A stretch of DNA of 64,000 bases from ATX-6F1 sp943369485 (GCA_943369485.1 CALRNH020000004.1:130027-194026); one strand, 5' to 3'. Positions 1-9,476 are shown, counted from the stretch's first letter. The notes: a model not told the origin generated them from the letters alone. Translations and numbers: made by a program.

Positions 1-414
1 ATCGACCACGATCGACTTTCTCGCCAGGGCAAGATCGCTGCCGCTGGACCCGGCTTCGCTTCGCCGCTGGCCCGGTGGTGTCGCCACAGCCAGCCCGTAG
101 GGATCGAGCAGCAGTTGGCGACCGTCAAAGCGCAGGCCCCGCTCCGGCTGCCAGGGACCATGCACCCGGTAACCGTAGAGCTGGCCAGCGCCGATGCCTG
201 GAACCAGGCAGTGCCAGTAGTGGTAGGTGCGGTGGAGGGCGGGATCGAGTTCGTAAATACTGGAGGGCTCGGCATCCGTTTCGTGATCGAACAGCAGCAA
301 TTCGATCCGATGGGCGTACTTCGAAAAGACGTTGAAATTGACTCCATTCCCAGCGAAAGAGGCCCCGAGTCTGGACGTGTCACCGGGCTTTGGGCTTGTT
401 GTTGCGCCACCCAT
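1..414 (-). CDS. glgX: glycogen debranching enzyme (GlgX-type isoamylase), 5' part only
   Basis: Reading leftward from an ATG at 414, 138 codons stay open to the window edge, so only the N-terminus is present. The peptide has the start of an isoamylase/GlgX family early-set (CBM48-like) domain: GVNFNVFSKYAHRIELLLF, then a YHYWHCLVPGIGAGQLYGYR stretch and RLDP/LLLDPYG-like residues near the edge. Family members hydrolyse alpha-1,6 branch points of glycogen in the cytoplasm; the catalytic TIM barrel would lie outside the window. The ATG at 414 gives a short leader before the conserved GASFAGNGVNFNVFS block; an upstream TTG in frame is a weaker alternative. The family call rests on N-terminal motifs only. 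Confidence 0.8.
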   Translation of the reverse strand, partial: MGGATTSPKPGDTSRLGASFAGNGVNFNVFSKYAHRIELLLFDHETDAEPSSIYELDPALHRTYHYWHCLVPGIGAGQLYGYRVHGPWQPERGLRFDGRQLLLDPYGLAVATPPGQRRSEAGSSGSDLALARKSIVVD

Positions 415-525
415 GGCCGAGCACAACTGGGGGCTCGACCCTACCGCTGGCGATGAGGTCTGGCCCAGACGTGGCGCTGAACGGTGAACGCGCGGCCGAA
501 TTCCAGCCGATCGCCCAGGCCCCCC

Positions 526-1350
526 TCACCTCCGACAATTCGCCCTGAGCAACGCCACCCCCAGCTCCAATTGCTGCTGGTTGCTGTAGGCCTCCCGTTC
601 GAGCTGCCGTTGGTTGGCCGACAGGCCGGCATAGACGGGGCTGGCCAGAAAGCGCTCAACGGCGGGGGTGGAGATGGTGGGCAGCCCGAGGGGTTGGGGC
701 AGGGCCCGCAGGCTGCCGCTGCGGCAGCTCTGGGCCACATGGATCGACTCGTGGTTGATCACCTTGGCGAATTCCGAGCTCCCCTTGGCGGGCACGTCGG
801 GGCGGATGCGCAGGATGCCGGCACGCGGTTCCCATTCCCCCGCTGCCCCGGCCTTGCGCGTCGGACCAAAGACCACCAGCACTCCCCGGGAGCGCAGTTC
901 GCTGAGCTGCGCCGCGATCGCCGCCCGTTCGCGATCGAAGCGGGGCGGGGAGAGGATCAACGACTTGATCTGCTCGATGTCCAGCGGCGGGTCGTCCTGG
1001 CGGCGCTTGTAGGTGTAACGGATGCCGCCACCTGGCAGGGCCTGGGCCCGGGGCCGCCAGCTTTCATCGGCCTGATCCAACATCGCCATCAAGCCGCTGT
1101 CGTCGGCGGGTTTGAGCGGGCGATCGCCCGGCCGGGGCTGGGCTCTGAAGGTCTGAGCGCTGGAGAAGGCGGTGATCGCCGCCGCCCCCACGGCCGCGAA
1201 CACCGCCAGGGCGACCAGGGCCTTGAGCGGACTGGGGGCCTGCTGCGACTGGAGAGGTAGCCCGCAGCGTTCGCAGATCCGCATCCCATCATTGCTGCGG
1301 GCGGTGCGCAGGGGCTGGGAGCGGCAGGCGGGGCAGCGGTAGGTGCTCAT
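526..1350 (-). CDS. membrane-anchored zinc-ribbon protein with HExxH-like motif
   Basis: A 274-residue protein. The N-terminus carries two CxxC pairs (CPAC at residues 6-9 and CERC near 27-30), a zinc ribbon. One hydrophobic segment follows at about residues 43-62 (ALVALAVFAAVGAAAITAF), so most of the protein should be outside the cytoplasm or lumenal. The C-terminal half contains NHESIHVAQSC, an HExxH-type motif typical of zinc metallopeptidases. No further family was recognised, so peptidase activity is an inference from that motif. It is transcribed divergently from mfd, with 232 bp between this start and the mfd start. Confidence 0.7.
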   Translation of the reverse strand: MSTYRCPACRSQPLRTARSNDGMRICERCGLPLQSQQAPSPLKALVALAVFAAVGAAAITAFSSAQTFRAQPRPGDRPLKPADDSGLMAMLDQADESWRPRAQALPGGGIRYTYKRRQDDPPLDIEQIKSLILSPPRFDRERAAIAAQLSELRSRGVLVVFGPTRKAGAAGEWEPRAGILRIRPDVPAKGSSEFAKVINHESIHVAQSCRSGSLRALPQPLGLPTISTPAVERFLASPVYAGLSANQRQLEREAYSNQQQLELGVALLRANCRR

Positions 1351-1582
1351 CGCCGGGCGGCCTGCTCAGCGCTGCGGCGCGAGACCATCACCTTGGCCAG
1401 ATCCATGGCTCCCCTCCCGCTGGCCTTCATTCTGGCGCCGCCATCGCACGGCCCCGCCGCCGCATAGCCCCGCCCCCGCCCCTGCCCCCGCACGGCCCCA
1501 CGGATTGCCGCCCTGCGCTTTGTCGCCCTGCGGCGGCGCCAACGAGTTGCGAAGATCGTTCCTCGATGTTCCAACTGCCCCA

Positions 1583-4500
1583 ATGCCCCTCACCGCCCTG
1601 GTGCGCCAGCTGGAGCAGGTGCCCCTCACCGGTGAGGTGCAGGCCCGCATGGATCGCCCCGAGCGCCTCAGCCTGCGGGGAGCCGGCCGGGCCGCCCGGG
1701 CATTGATCAGCTCGGCCCTGGCCCGCCAGCGCCGCTCGCCGCTGCTGGTGGTGGTGCCCACCCTCGAGGAGGCGGGACGCTGGACGGCCCTGCTGGAACT
1801 GATGGGCTGGCCCACGGCCCAGCTCTACCCCACCAGCGAAGGCTCGCCCTATGAGCCCTTCGATCCCACCAGTGAGATCACCTGGGGGCAGTTGCAGGTG
1901 CTGGCGGAGCTGGTGGGCCCTAACCCCTGGAAGGGCGCGATCGTTGTCACCGAGCGCGCCCTGCAGCCCCATCTGCCCCCCCCCGAGGCGCTCGCGGCCC
2001 AGTGCCTGAGCCTCGCCAAGGGGCAATGGGTGGACCTCGAGGAGCTGGCGGCGACCCTGGCGAGGCTCGGCTATGAGCGGGTGCCCACGATCGAGCAGGA
2101 GGGTACCTGGAGCCGTCGCGGCGACATCGTCGACCTGTTTCCGGTCAGCGCCGAGCTACCGGTGCGGCTGGAATTTTTTGGCGACACACTCGAGAAGCTG
2201 CGGGAGTTCGATCCGGCCAGCCAGCGCTCTCTTGATCCGATCGAGGTGGTGCGGCTCACCCCCACGGGCTACGGGCCCCTGGTGGCCGATGCCCTGCGCG
2301 AAGCGATGCCCGCTGGGCTCGAAGCCTTGCTCAGCCCCGAAGCCCTCGAGCAGCTGCTGGAGGGGGGAACCCCCGAGGGGATGCGGCGGCTGATGGGTCT
2401 GGCCTGGGGGCGGCCCGCCTCGCTGCTGGATTACCTGCCTGAGCTCACCCTGATCGCGATCGATGAGCGGCGCCAGTGCCTGGCCCACGGCCAGCAGTGG
2501 TTTGACCATGCCTCGATCCACCACGACGACTGTCCCGAGCTGCCGGCGCTGCATCGGCCGCCGGCTGAGGCCCTGGAGGCAGCGGCGGCCTTCGCCGGTT
2601 TCGATCTGGCGGAACTGGCCGAAACCGACGGCCACGCCAATGCCTTTGATCTGGCCAGCCGGCCCGTGCCCGCCCACCCCAACCAGTTCGGTCGCCTGGC
2701 GGCCCAGGTGAAGGGATACCAGGCCGAGAAGGCGCGGGTGTGGCTGCTCTCGGCCCAGCCCTCGCGGGCCGTGGCCCTGCTGGAGGAACACGACTGCATC
2801 ACCCGTTTCGTGCCCAATGCCGCCGACTGGCCGGCGATCGATCGGCTCGTGGAGCAGGGCACGCCGGTGGCCCTCAAGCTCAAGGGCACAGCCGAACTGG
2901 AGGGTCTGCAGCTGCCGGCCTGGAAGCTGGTGCTGCTCAGCGACCGGGAGTTCTTCGGTCAGCACTCCCTGGCCGCCAGTGGCTACGTGCGCCGGCGGCG
3001 CAAGGCGGCCAGCCGCACGGTGGACCCGCTCAAGATGGTGCCGGGGGATTTCGTGGTGCACCGCAACCACGGCATCGGGCGGTTTCTGAAGCTGGAAAAG
3101 CTCGCCATCAGCGGCGAGTCCCGCGACTACCTGGTGGTGCAGTACGCCGACGGCACCCTGCGGGTGGCCGCTGACCAGCTGGGCAGCCTCGGCCGCTACC
3201 GCGCCAGCACCGAAGCCCCGCCGGAGCTCAACCGCATGGGCGGGGTGGCCTGGGCGAAGGCCAAGGAGCGGGCCCTCAAGGCGGTGCGGAAGGTGGCGGT
3301 GGATCTGGTCAAGCTCTACGCCGAGCGCCACCAGGCACCGGGCTTCGCCTTCCCCCCCGATGGCCCCTGGCAGCTGGAGCTGGAAGATTCCTTCCCCTAC
3401 GAGCCCACCCCCGACCAGCTCAAGGCGATCGTCGAGGTGAAGCGCGACATGGAGGCCGCCCAGCCGATGGACAGGCTGGTGTGCGGCGATGTGGGCTTCG
3501 GCAAGACCGAGGTGGCGATCCGTTCGATCTTCAAGGCCGTCACCGCCGGCAAGCAGTGCGCCCTGCTGGCCCCCACCACCGTTCTGGCCCAGCAGCACTG
3601 GCGCACCCTCAGCGAACGCTTTGCTCCCTATCCGCTCAAGGTGGCGCTGCTCAACCGCTTCCGCACCGCCGCCGAGCGCAGGACGATTCTCGAGGGCCTC
3701 TCGGCCGGCACCATCGATGTGGTGGTCGGCACCCACCAGCTGCTGGGCAAGGGCACCACCTTCCAGCAGCTGGGGCTGTTGGTGGTGGATGAGGAACAGC
3801 GCTTCGGGGTGAACCAGAAGGAAAAGATCAAGGCGCTCAGAAAAGACGTGGACGTGCTCACGCTCTCGGCCACGCCGATCCCCCGCACCCTCTACATGAG
3901 CCTCTCGGGGGTGCGCGAGATGAGCCTGATCACCACCCCGCCGCCGCTGCGGCGGCCGATCAAGACCCACCTGGCGGCCCTCGATGGCGAGGCGGTGCGC
4001 AGCGCCATTCGCCAGGAGCTGGACCGCGGCGGCCAGGTGTTCTACGTGGTGCCGCGGGTGGAGGGGATTGAGGAGGTGGCGGGCGGCCTTCGGGAGATGC
4101 TGCCGGGCCTGAAGCTGCAGGTGGCCCACGGCCAGATGCCTGAGGGGGAACTCGAGAGCGCGATGGTGGCCTTCAACGCCGGTGAGGCCGACGTGATGCT
4201 CTGCACCACGATCATCGAATCGGGCCTGGATATTCCCCGGGTGAACACGATCCTGGTGGAGGACGCCCACAAGTTCGGCCTGGCTCAGTTGTATCAACTG
4301 CGGGGCCGGGTGGGTCGCAGCGGCATCCAGGCCCACGCCTGGCTGTTCTATCCCGGTGATGCGTCGCTTTCAGAAGCCGCGCGGCAGCGGCTGCGGGCGA
4401 TCCAGGAATTCGCCCAACTGGGCAGTGGCTACCAGCTGGCCATGCGCGACATGGAGATCCGTGGCGTCGGCAACCTGCTCGGGGTGGAGCAGAGCGGCCA

Positions 4501-5119
4501 GATGGAGGTGATCGGTTTCGACCTCTACATGGAGATGCTGCAGGAATCGCTTGCCGAGATCCAGGGCCAGGACATCCCAGTGGTCGAGGACACCCAGATC
4601 GACCTGCCGATCACCGCCTTCATCCCGGCCGATTGGATCACCGAAGGCGACGAGAAGATGGCCGCCTACCGCTCAGCGGCGGGGTGCAGCAGCAAAGGCG
4701 AATTGCTCGAGCTGGCGGCCGCCTGGATCGACCGCTACGGCGCCCTGCCGGCGCCGGTGCAGGCGCTGCTGCAGCTGATGGAGCTCAAGCTGCTGGCCAA
4801 GCGCTGCGGCTTTGCGCGCCTTCGGGCCGAACAACCAAATCTGGTGCTGGAAACGCCGATGGAGGAGCCAGCGTTCCGGCTGCTGCGCCAGGGCCTGCCC
4901 CAGCACCTGCATGGACGCTTGGTGTACCAAGGCGGCTCAGGCAGCACCGCCAAGGTGCTGGCCCGGGGCCTGAGCGTGCTTCCGGCGGAGAAGCAGCTCG
5001 AGACGCTGATGGAGTGGCTGGGGGCGATGGCGGCGCAGATCCCTGGGGCCGATGGGCTGAGCGAGGCGCAGCGGGTGGAAGAACAGAAGGCGAGGAATGA
5101 GGCGGTGTTGGCTGTTTGA
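1583..5119 (+). CDS. mfd: transcription-repair coupling factor Mfd
   Basis: A 1178-residue superfamily 2 translocase that dislodges stalled RNA polymerase and recruits UvrA to the lesion. Visible in order: the UvrB-homology region in the first 350 residues, a CarD-like RNA polymerase interaction domain starting near residue 487 (PGDFVVHRNHGIGRF), Walker A with GFGKT at about 637-641, a Walker B DEEQ box near 736, the TLSATPIPRT motif III, the QLRGRVGRS motif VI and the C-terminal TRCF domain. The open frame extends upstream to 1343, but that extra peptide is Pro/Arg-rich and unlike Mfd. ATG 1583 (MPLTALVRQL) gives the usual family length, so I chose it. Confidence 0.95.
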   Translation: MPLTALVRQLEQVPLTGEVQARMDRPERLSLRGAGRAARALISSALARQRRSPLLVVVPTLEEAGRWTALLELMGWPTAQLYPTSEGSPYEPFDPTSEITWGQLQVLAELVGPNPWKGAIVVTERALQPHLPPPEALAAQCLSLAKGQWVDLEELAATLARLGYERVPTIEQEGTWSRRGDIVDLFPVSAELPVRLEFFGDTLEKLREFDPASQRSLDPIEVVRLTPTGYGPLVADALREAMPAGLEALLSPEALEQLLEGGTPEGMRRLMGLAWGRPASLLDYLPELTLIAIDERRQCLAHGQQWFDHASIHHDDCPELPALHRPPAEALEAAAAFAGFDLAELAETDGHANAFDLASRPVPAHPNQFGRLAAQVKGYQAEKARVWLLSAQPSRAVALLEEHDCITRFVPNAADWPAIDRLVEQGTPVALKLKGTAELEGLQLPAWKLVLLSDREFFGQHSLAASGYVRRRRKAASRTVDPLKMVPGDFVVHRNHGIGRFLKLEKLAISGESRDYLVVQYADGTLRVAADQLGSLGRYRASTEAPPELNRMGGVAWAKAKERALKAVRKVAVDLVKLYAERHQAPGFAFPPDGPWQLELEDSFPYEPTPDQLKAIVEVKRDMEAAQPMDRLVCGDVGFGKTEVAIRSIFKAVTAGKQCALLAPTTVLAQQHWRTLSERFAPYPLKVALLNRFRTAAERRTILEGLSAGTIDVVVGTHQLLGKGTTFQQLGLLVVDEEQRFGVNQKEKIKALRKDVDVLTLSATPIPRTLYMSLSGVREMSLITTPPPLRRPIKTHLAALDGEAVRSAIRQELDRGGQVFYVVPRVEGIEEVAGGLREMLPGLKLQVAHGQMPEGELESAMVAFNAGEADVMLCTTIIESGLDIPRVNTILVEDAHKFGLAQLYQLRGRVGRSGIQAHAWLFYPGDASLSEAARQRLRAIQEFAQLGSGYQLAMRDMEIRGVGNLLGVEQSGQMEVIGFDLYMEMLQESLAEIQGQDIPVVEDTQIDLPITAFIPADWITEGDEKMAAYRSAAGCSSKGELLELAAAWIDRYGALPAPVQALLQLMELKLLAKRCGFARLRAEQPNLVLETPMEEPAFRLLRQGLPQHLHGRLVYQGGSGSTAKVLARGLSVLPAEKQLETLMEWLGAMAAQIPGADGLSEAQRVEEQKARNEAVLAV

Positions 5120-5190
5120 GCTGACGGGCTGTCCCAGGGGGCTGGAGCAGGGAGAGCGGCCCCAGGAGACCGGCCCCGGCTCCGCCTGGC

Positions 5191-5208
5191 GCAACATGGC
5201 GTTACAAT
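5191..5208 (+). promoter_or_regulatory. HLR1-like direct repeat upstream of small membrane protein
   Basis: GCAACATG, two bases, then GTTACAAT. The right half matches the HLR1 consensus half-site (G/T)TTACA(T/A)(T/A) bound by RpaB in cyanobacteria; the left half matches 5 of 8. The same GCGTTACA core occurs upstream of both hli genes in this window. The site lies 30 bp before the ATG at 5238 and could also supply a TACAAT -10 box. Confidence 0.4.
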
Positions 5209-5237
5209 TATGGTCATTCGTTAACAGGCGCAGTCCC

Positions 5238-5405
5238 ATGGGTGAGTTGCTGCAGGGATCCGGTGGAGTGACCAGCAGCGTCAGCCTGGTGTCCGCCCTG
5301 GTGAGCGTGGCGGCCCTGGGGCTGTTCGCCCTCTTCCAGAACGCCAGCGGGAACGACGACGATGACTCCACCCCGGGCGGTGGCCTGATGCAGCCGGTGG
5401 CGTGA
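5238..5405 (+). CDS. small single-span membrane protein, function unknown
   Basis: A 55-residue protein starting at ATG 5238 (MGELLQGSGG). One hydrophobic segment spans about residues 15-35 (VSLVSALVSVAALGLFALF), followed by an acidic run (NDDDDS) and a short Gly/Pro tail. The open frame extends upstream to 5097 into the mfd end, but the upstream peptide looks non-coding and an HLR1-like site lies directly before this ATG. The stop overlaps the GTG of the next gene. No family was recognised. Size and topology resemble small thylakoid-associated proteins, but that is only a resemblance. Confidence 0.6.
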   Translation: MGELLQGSGGVTSSVSLVSALVSVAALGLFALFQNASGNDDDDSTPGGGLMQPVA

Positions 5406-5925
5406 GCCGATCGGCGCTGCTCACCTTCAACGCTGGCTTCTGGGAGGGCAGCTTCATCCGCCTTGATGGCCGCGGCCACGACGTTGAGCGCTTCGCCAGC
5501 CAGCTTGAGGTGAGAGAGGCGGCCCCGGTGAATGGCTCAGGTCTTGCCCCAGGGGAGATCACGGCCGCTCACACCAATCGCTCCAGCGGCTATCTGCGCA
5601 CGATGCGCTTCCCGGAACCTCCTGCGGAGATGCAGATTGATCCTCTGGGTGGCCACTGGAGCCAGGGGCCTGATCGCATCGGCCCCTGGCCCTGGGTCAG
5701 CGAGCTCGCTCCGGTGCACGGCGACCACCGCCGCCGGGTGGTGGTGCGCCATGGCGCCGAGCGACTGGAGCGGTTGGGGAGGGAATCGATGCGGTGGTGT
5801 GGTGGAGCCCGGAACCTGGCCTGGTGATCAGCACCATGGCGGAGCGCCGTTTCGGTTCGCCCCAGTGGGCGGGCCTGCATAGGGATCCCCAGACCGGCGT
5901 GAGCCCAACAACTCCCCAGCGCTGA
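5402..5925 (+). pseudogene. DUF3598-like protein, frameshifted
   Basis: The reading frame from GTG 5402 gives FNAGFWEGSFIRLDGRGHD and a coherent soluble protein up to about residue 128 (RHGAERLERL). That frame then yields low-complexity sequence and stops at 5827. The coding signal continues in another frame from about 5785: DAVVWWSPEPGLVISTMAER, then a SPQWAGLHR stretch, stopping at 5925. The total of 524 nt is not a multiple of three, so one base is missing (or two extra) near 5780-5790. The N-terminal FWEGSF...RLD pattern resembles the cyanobacterial DUF3598 family. It could be a true pseudogene or a sequencing error. Confidence 0.6.
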
Positions 5926-5968
5926 TCTGAGGCCACCGAAGGGGAAAGTCCCCTGCGGAGCTCCAGAC

Positions 5969-7303
5969 TTACTTGGTGCCCAGGGCCTCGGGCAGGTTGG
6001 CGCTGGTGGGGTTGTAGAGCTTCTTGGCGCTGCCGCCGGCCGCCTGCACCTGCTTGAGCAGGGTCGTTTCCGCGGCCCGGTACTGGCTGTCCTTGCGGGT
6101 GCCGATGTCCTCGAGCTTGAGCTTCGCGGCCTCGGATTCGCTGAGCTTGGCGGACACATCCGGGGCGATGCCGTGGTGGTGGATGTCCCGGCCGCTGGGG
6201 GTGAGGTACTTGGCGATGGTCACGGTCATGCCGGAGCCATCGGAGAGCCCCCGCACCGACTGCACCAGGCCCTTGCCAAAGGTTTTCTGCCCCACCAGCA
6301 CCGCGCGCTTGTTGTCCTGCAGGGCCCCCGAGAGAATCTCACTGGCGCTGGCGGAGCCCTCATTGACCAGGATCACCAGGGGACGCTTGGTGAGGGAGCG
6401 ACCGTTGGCGCGCTTGATGTCCTGGATGCCGTCACGGGTCTTGGTGGAAACGATGATGCCCTCGTCCAGCCACTGACGGGCGATGGCGATGCTGGCCATC
6501 AGCAGTCCGCCCGGGTTGCTGCGCAGATCGAGCACATAGCCCTGGACGTTCTTGGCCTCCAGATCCTTGACGGCGGCGGCCATGTCCTTGGCGGCGTTGG
6601 CGTTGAACTGCTTCAGGCGGATGTAGCCCACCTTCGAGCCATCGGGGGCCGTGTTGATCTGGTGCTCCACGGCGTGCAGTTCGATGCGCTCGCGCATCAG
6701 CGGTGTGTCGATCAGCTGCCCCTTGCGCCGCAGCTGGATCGTCACCTTGGTGCCGGCCTGGCCGCGGATCAGCTTGACTGCATCCTCGGTGCTCATGCCC
6801 TTGGTGCTCTTGCCATCGATCGAGACGATCACGTCCTTGGGCTGCACGCCGGCCCGCGAGGCCGGGGAACCATCGATCGGCGAGACCACCACCAGTTCCT
6901 TGGTCTCCTTGTCGAGGCTCAGCTGGATGCCCACCCCGGAGAGTTCTCCGGAAGTGTCGATCTGCATCTCCTTGAACTCCCGCGGATCCAGAAAGCGGGT
7001 GTAGGGATCATCGAGGGACTGGAGCATGCCCCGAATCGCCTCGTAGCTCTCCTTGGTGCTTCCGTAGCTCTTGGCGAGGATCGACTGACGCAGTTTGCGC
7101 CATTGGTCTGGGGTGTACTTACCGGTGGTGTCGAGGTAGTCGCGGAAAACGATCTGCCACGCCTGGTCCATGACCTCCTTGGGGCTGTCATTGATCAGAC
7201 TGGCCAGGCTGGGGGGCACGAAGCTGCGTCCTCCCACCAGGGCGGTGGTGACAAAGGTGCCCACTCCGGCCAACACGATCAGGGTGGTGCGACCTTTGGC
7301 CAT
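5969..7303 (-). CDS. carboxyl-terminal processing protease (S41 family)
   Basis: A 444-residue periplasmic or lumenal serine protease of the CtpA/B/Z family, which trims C-termini of exported or membrane proteins (D1 maturation in the case of CtpA). The N-terminus has one hydrophobic signal/anchor segment. A PDZ domain occupies roughly residues 120-200 (GVGIQLSLDK, then SPIDGSPASRAGVQPKD). The S41 core has DLRSNPGGLL, the nucleophile Ser319 in GSASASE, and the general-base Lys344 in GQKTFGKG, 25 residues later as usual. I chose the ATG at 7303 (MAKGRTTL) over the upstream in-frame start at 7339 because it directly precedes the hydrophobic segment. Which of the cyanobacterial Ctp paralogues it is cannot be settled from the sequence alone. 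Confidence 0.88.
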   Translation of the reverse strand: MAKGRTTLIVLAGVGTFVTTALVGGRSFVPPSLASLINDSPKEVMDQAWQIVFRDYLDTTGKYTPDQWRKLRQSILAKSYGSTKESYEAIRGMLQSLDDPYTRFLDPREFKEMQIDTSGELSGVGIQLSLDKETKELVVVSPIDGSPASRAGVQPKDVIVSIDGKSTKGMSTEDAVKLIRGQAGTKVTIQLRRKGQLIDTPLMRERIELHAVEHQINTAPDGSKVGYIRLKQFNANAAKDMAAAVKDLEAKNVQGYVLDLRSNPGGLLMASIAIARQWLDEGIIVSTKTRDGIQDIKRANGRSLTKRPLVILVNEGSASASEILSGALQDNKRAVLVGQKTFGKGLVQSVRGLSDGSGMTVTIAKYLTPSGRDIHHHGIAPDVSAKLSESEAAKLKLEDIGTRKDSQYRAAETTLLKQVQAAGGSAKKLYNPTSANLPEALGTK

Positions 7304-7453
7304 CGTGCGCCGGCTCCGGAGCCTTGAGATTCCTATCAAGCTAGTCCCCGCAGCGGGGGGCGCCGAGGTGTGAGAGCCGAAATTCAGTGCGGACTCCCCG
7401 ACCGAATGTGACCCTGGAAACGTCCTGGTCGTGTTTGGGGCGATGGGCCCGGT

Positions 7454-8701
7454 TCAGGGATCGACCCAGCGGCCGTCTTCCTTGATCAGGGCGATCAGAG
7501 CGTCCACCCCTTCGGTTTCCTGCACCCGGCGGATCTCCTCGCGGCCGCGGTAGAGCGAAATGGTGCCGGGGGTTTTGCCGACATAGCCGTAGTCGGCGTC
7601 GGCCATCTCGCCGGGTCCGTTGACGATGCAGCCCATCACGGCGATGTCGAGGCCGGTGAGGTGGGCGGTGGCGTTGCGCACCACGTGCAGCACCTCCTCC
7701 AGGTTGAACAGGGTGCGGCCGCAGCTGGGGCAGGCCACGTATTCCACCATCGTCTTGCGCAGGCCCAGGGCCTGCAGGATCGAGTAGCAGACCGGAATCT
7801 CCTTCTCAGGTGCCTCGGTGAGTGACACCCGGATCGTGTCCCCAAGCCCCTCGGCCAGCAGGGTGGCGATGCCGGCGGTGCTCTTGATGCGGCCGTAATC
7901 GCCGTCGCCCGCCTCGGTGACGCCCAGATGCAGGGGGTAATGGAAGCCTTCGGCGTCCATGCGGTCGGCCATCATCCGGTAGGCGGCCAGCATCACCGGC
8001 GCCCGCGAGGCCTTCATCGAGACCACGATGTTGTGGAAGTCGAGGCGGTCACAGATGTGGATGAACTCCATCGCGCTCTCCACCATCCCCAGCGGCGTGT
8101 CGCCGTACGTGAACAGCATCCGCTCGGCCAGCGAACCGTGGTTCACGCCGATGCGCAGGCCCTTGTCCTGCTCCTTGAGCAGGCTCACCAGCGGTTCGAG
8201 CGTGGCCTGGATGCGCGCGCCGATCGCCGCCACTTCCTCGGGGCTGAATTCGGTGCGGTTCGGATCAGGCTTGTCGAACACATAGAGGCCCGGGTTGATG
8301 CGCACCTTGTCGACGTGCTGGGCCACCTCCAGGGCGATCTTCATGCCGTTGTGGTGCACGTCCGCCACCAGGGGCACGGGCTGGTAGCTGTCTTCGAGGC
8401 GCTTGCGGATCTCCCCCACGGCCCGGGCATGGCCCAGGCTCGGCACCGTGAGCCGCACGATTTCGCAACCCGCCTCGTGCAGCCGGCGGATGCCGGCGGT
8501 GGCACCCTCGATGTCGAGGGTGTCCTCATTGATCATCGATTGCACCACCACGGGGTGCTCGCTGCCGACCCAGATATCGCCCACCCGCACGCTGCGGGTC
8601 TTACGGCGGCGGATGACGGTGTCGTAGCGGGGATCGTTGGCCCAGTCCCTGGCTCCTCCCTCAGGGGTGGCGGTGTCGGGACGGGCCAGGGTGCCGGTCA
8701 T
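7454..8701 (-). CDS. ispG: (E)-4-hydroxy-3-methylbut-2-enyl-diphosphate synthase
   Basis: A 415-residue Fe-S enzyme of the MEP isoprenoid pathway that reductively opens MEcPP to HMBPP. Recognised from IRRRKTRSVRVGDIWVGS near the N-terminus, VQSMINEDTLD, VADVHHNGMKIALEVA and KVRINPGLY. The C-terminal Fe-S domain has CPSCGRTLFNLEE and AVMGCIVNGPGEM, which supply the cluster cysteines, plus the usual catalytic Glu. Start at ATG 8701 (MTGTLARPD); the frame stays open far upstream but that part lies antisense to the glycosylase gene. In cyanobacteria this enzyme usually takes electrons from ferredoxin and feeds carotenoid, phytol and quinone synthesis. Confidence 0.95.
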   Translation of the reverse strand: MTGTLARPDTATPEGGARDWANDPRYDTVIRRRKTRSVRVGDIWVGSEHPVVVQSMINEDTLDIEGATAGIRRLHEAGCEIVRLTVPSLGHARAVGEIRKRLEDSYQPVPLVADVHHNGMKIALEVAQHVDKVRINPGLYVFDKPDPNRTEFSPEEVAAIGARIQATLEPLVSLLKEQDKGLRIGVNHGSLAERMLFTYGDTPLGMVESAMEFIHICDRLDFHNIVVSMKASRAPVMLAAYRMMADRMDAEGFHYPLHLGVTEAGDGDYGRIKSTAGIATLLAEGLGDTIRVSLTEAPEKEIPVCYSILQALGLRKTMVEYVACPSCGRTLFNLEEVLHVVRNATAHLTGLDIAVMGCIVNGPGEMADADYGYVGKTPGTISLYRGREEIRRVQETEGVDALIALIKEDGRWVDP

Positions 8702-8733
8702 CGCAGGGGGGGGCCGGAGGTGAGCCAAGCCTG

Positions 8734-9348
8734 TCACAAACGGGGCGGCAGCGGCTGCTCCAGGCCGCTGTTCGGTCCTTCGGGGTGGTCCAGCCGCCGC
8801 CTGATCGCCAGGAAATCGGATGCGGTGTGCCAGCGGGGCGAGCCAGGCTCCGTGGAGGGAAAGCGCAGCAGATAGGAGGGATGGAACACGGGCATCAGCC
8901 AGCGTCCTTGCCAGCTCTGCCATTGCCCCCGCATCCGGGAGAGGCCACCTCGGATCCCCAGCAGCGCCTCCACGGCCGTGGCTCCGGCCAGCACCACCAG
9001 CGCCGGATCGACCCGCTCCAACTGGCGATCCAGCCAGGGTCGGCAGGCCGCCAGCTCGGCCGCCGTGGGGCGACGGTTGCCCGGCGGCCGGCACTTGATC
9101 ACGTTGCAGATGTAGGCCTCCCGGTTGCTGCTGATGCCGGCCTCGGCCAGCAGCTGGTCCAGCATCCGGCCGGAGCGGCCCACGAACGGCAGACCGCTGG
9201 CGTCCTCCTCGGCACCCGGGGCTTCCCCGATCAGCATCAGCCGTGCGCCGCTATGGCCCCGGCTCACCACGGCCTGATGACGGCCCGCTGCCAAGGGGCA
9301 GCGCAGGCAGGCCTGGCAGTCCTCGCGCAGCTGCTGCTCAGGATCCAT
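8734..9348 (-). CDS. uracil-DNA glycosylase, family 4 (Fe-S)
   Basis: A 204-residue glycosylase that removes uracil from DNA. Family 4 signs: N-terminal CQACLRCPLA supplying two cluster cysteines, MLIGEAPGAEED as motif 1, FVGRSGRMLDQLL, and YICNVIKCRPPGNR with further cysteines. The motif 2-like HPSYLLR is near the C-terminus. ATG 9348 (MDPEQQLRED) is chosen because it starts just before the conserved region; the longer frame to 9441 would overlap the promoter area of the aminotransferase. It reads the same way as ispG, 32 bp upstream of it, and the two may be co-transcribed. Confidence 0.9.
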   Translation of the reverse strand: MDPEQQLREDCQACLRCPLAAGRHQAVVSRGHSGARLMLIGEAPGAEEDASGLPFVGRSGRMLDQLLAEAGISSNREAYICNVIKCRPPGNRRPTAAELAACRPWLDRQLERVDPALVVLAGATAVEALLGIRGGLSRMRGQWQSWQGRWLMPVFHPSYLLRFPSTEPGSPRWHTASDFLAIRRRLDHPEGPNSGLEQPLPPRL

Positions 9349-9476
9349 GGGCCCGGCGGCGCTGGGGCAGATCGCATGTTGACGCAACGAAGATGCCGCT
9401 GCGATCGCTCCTGGGGAGGAGCCATGGGGCAGGATGGCCATCTTTCAGGCGTTCCTGCGGCGGAGCGCTGCTTGCG

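Noticed and set aside
2156..4336. A 726-codon open frame antisense to mfd.
   Set aside because: It is a shadow caused by high G+C; the peptide is His/Gln/Arg-rich low-complexity sequence opposite strongly conserved Mfd motifs.
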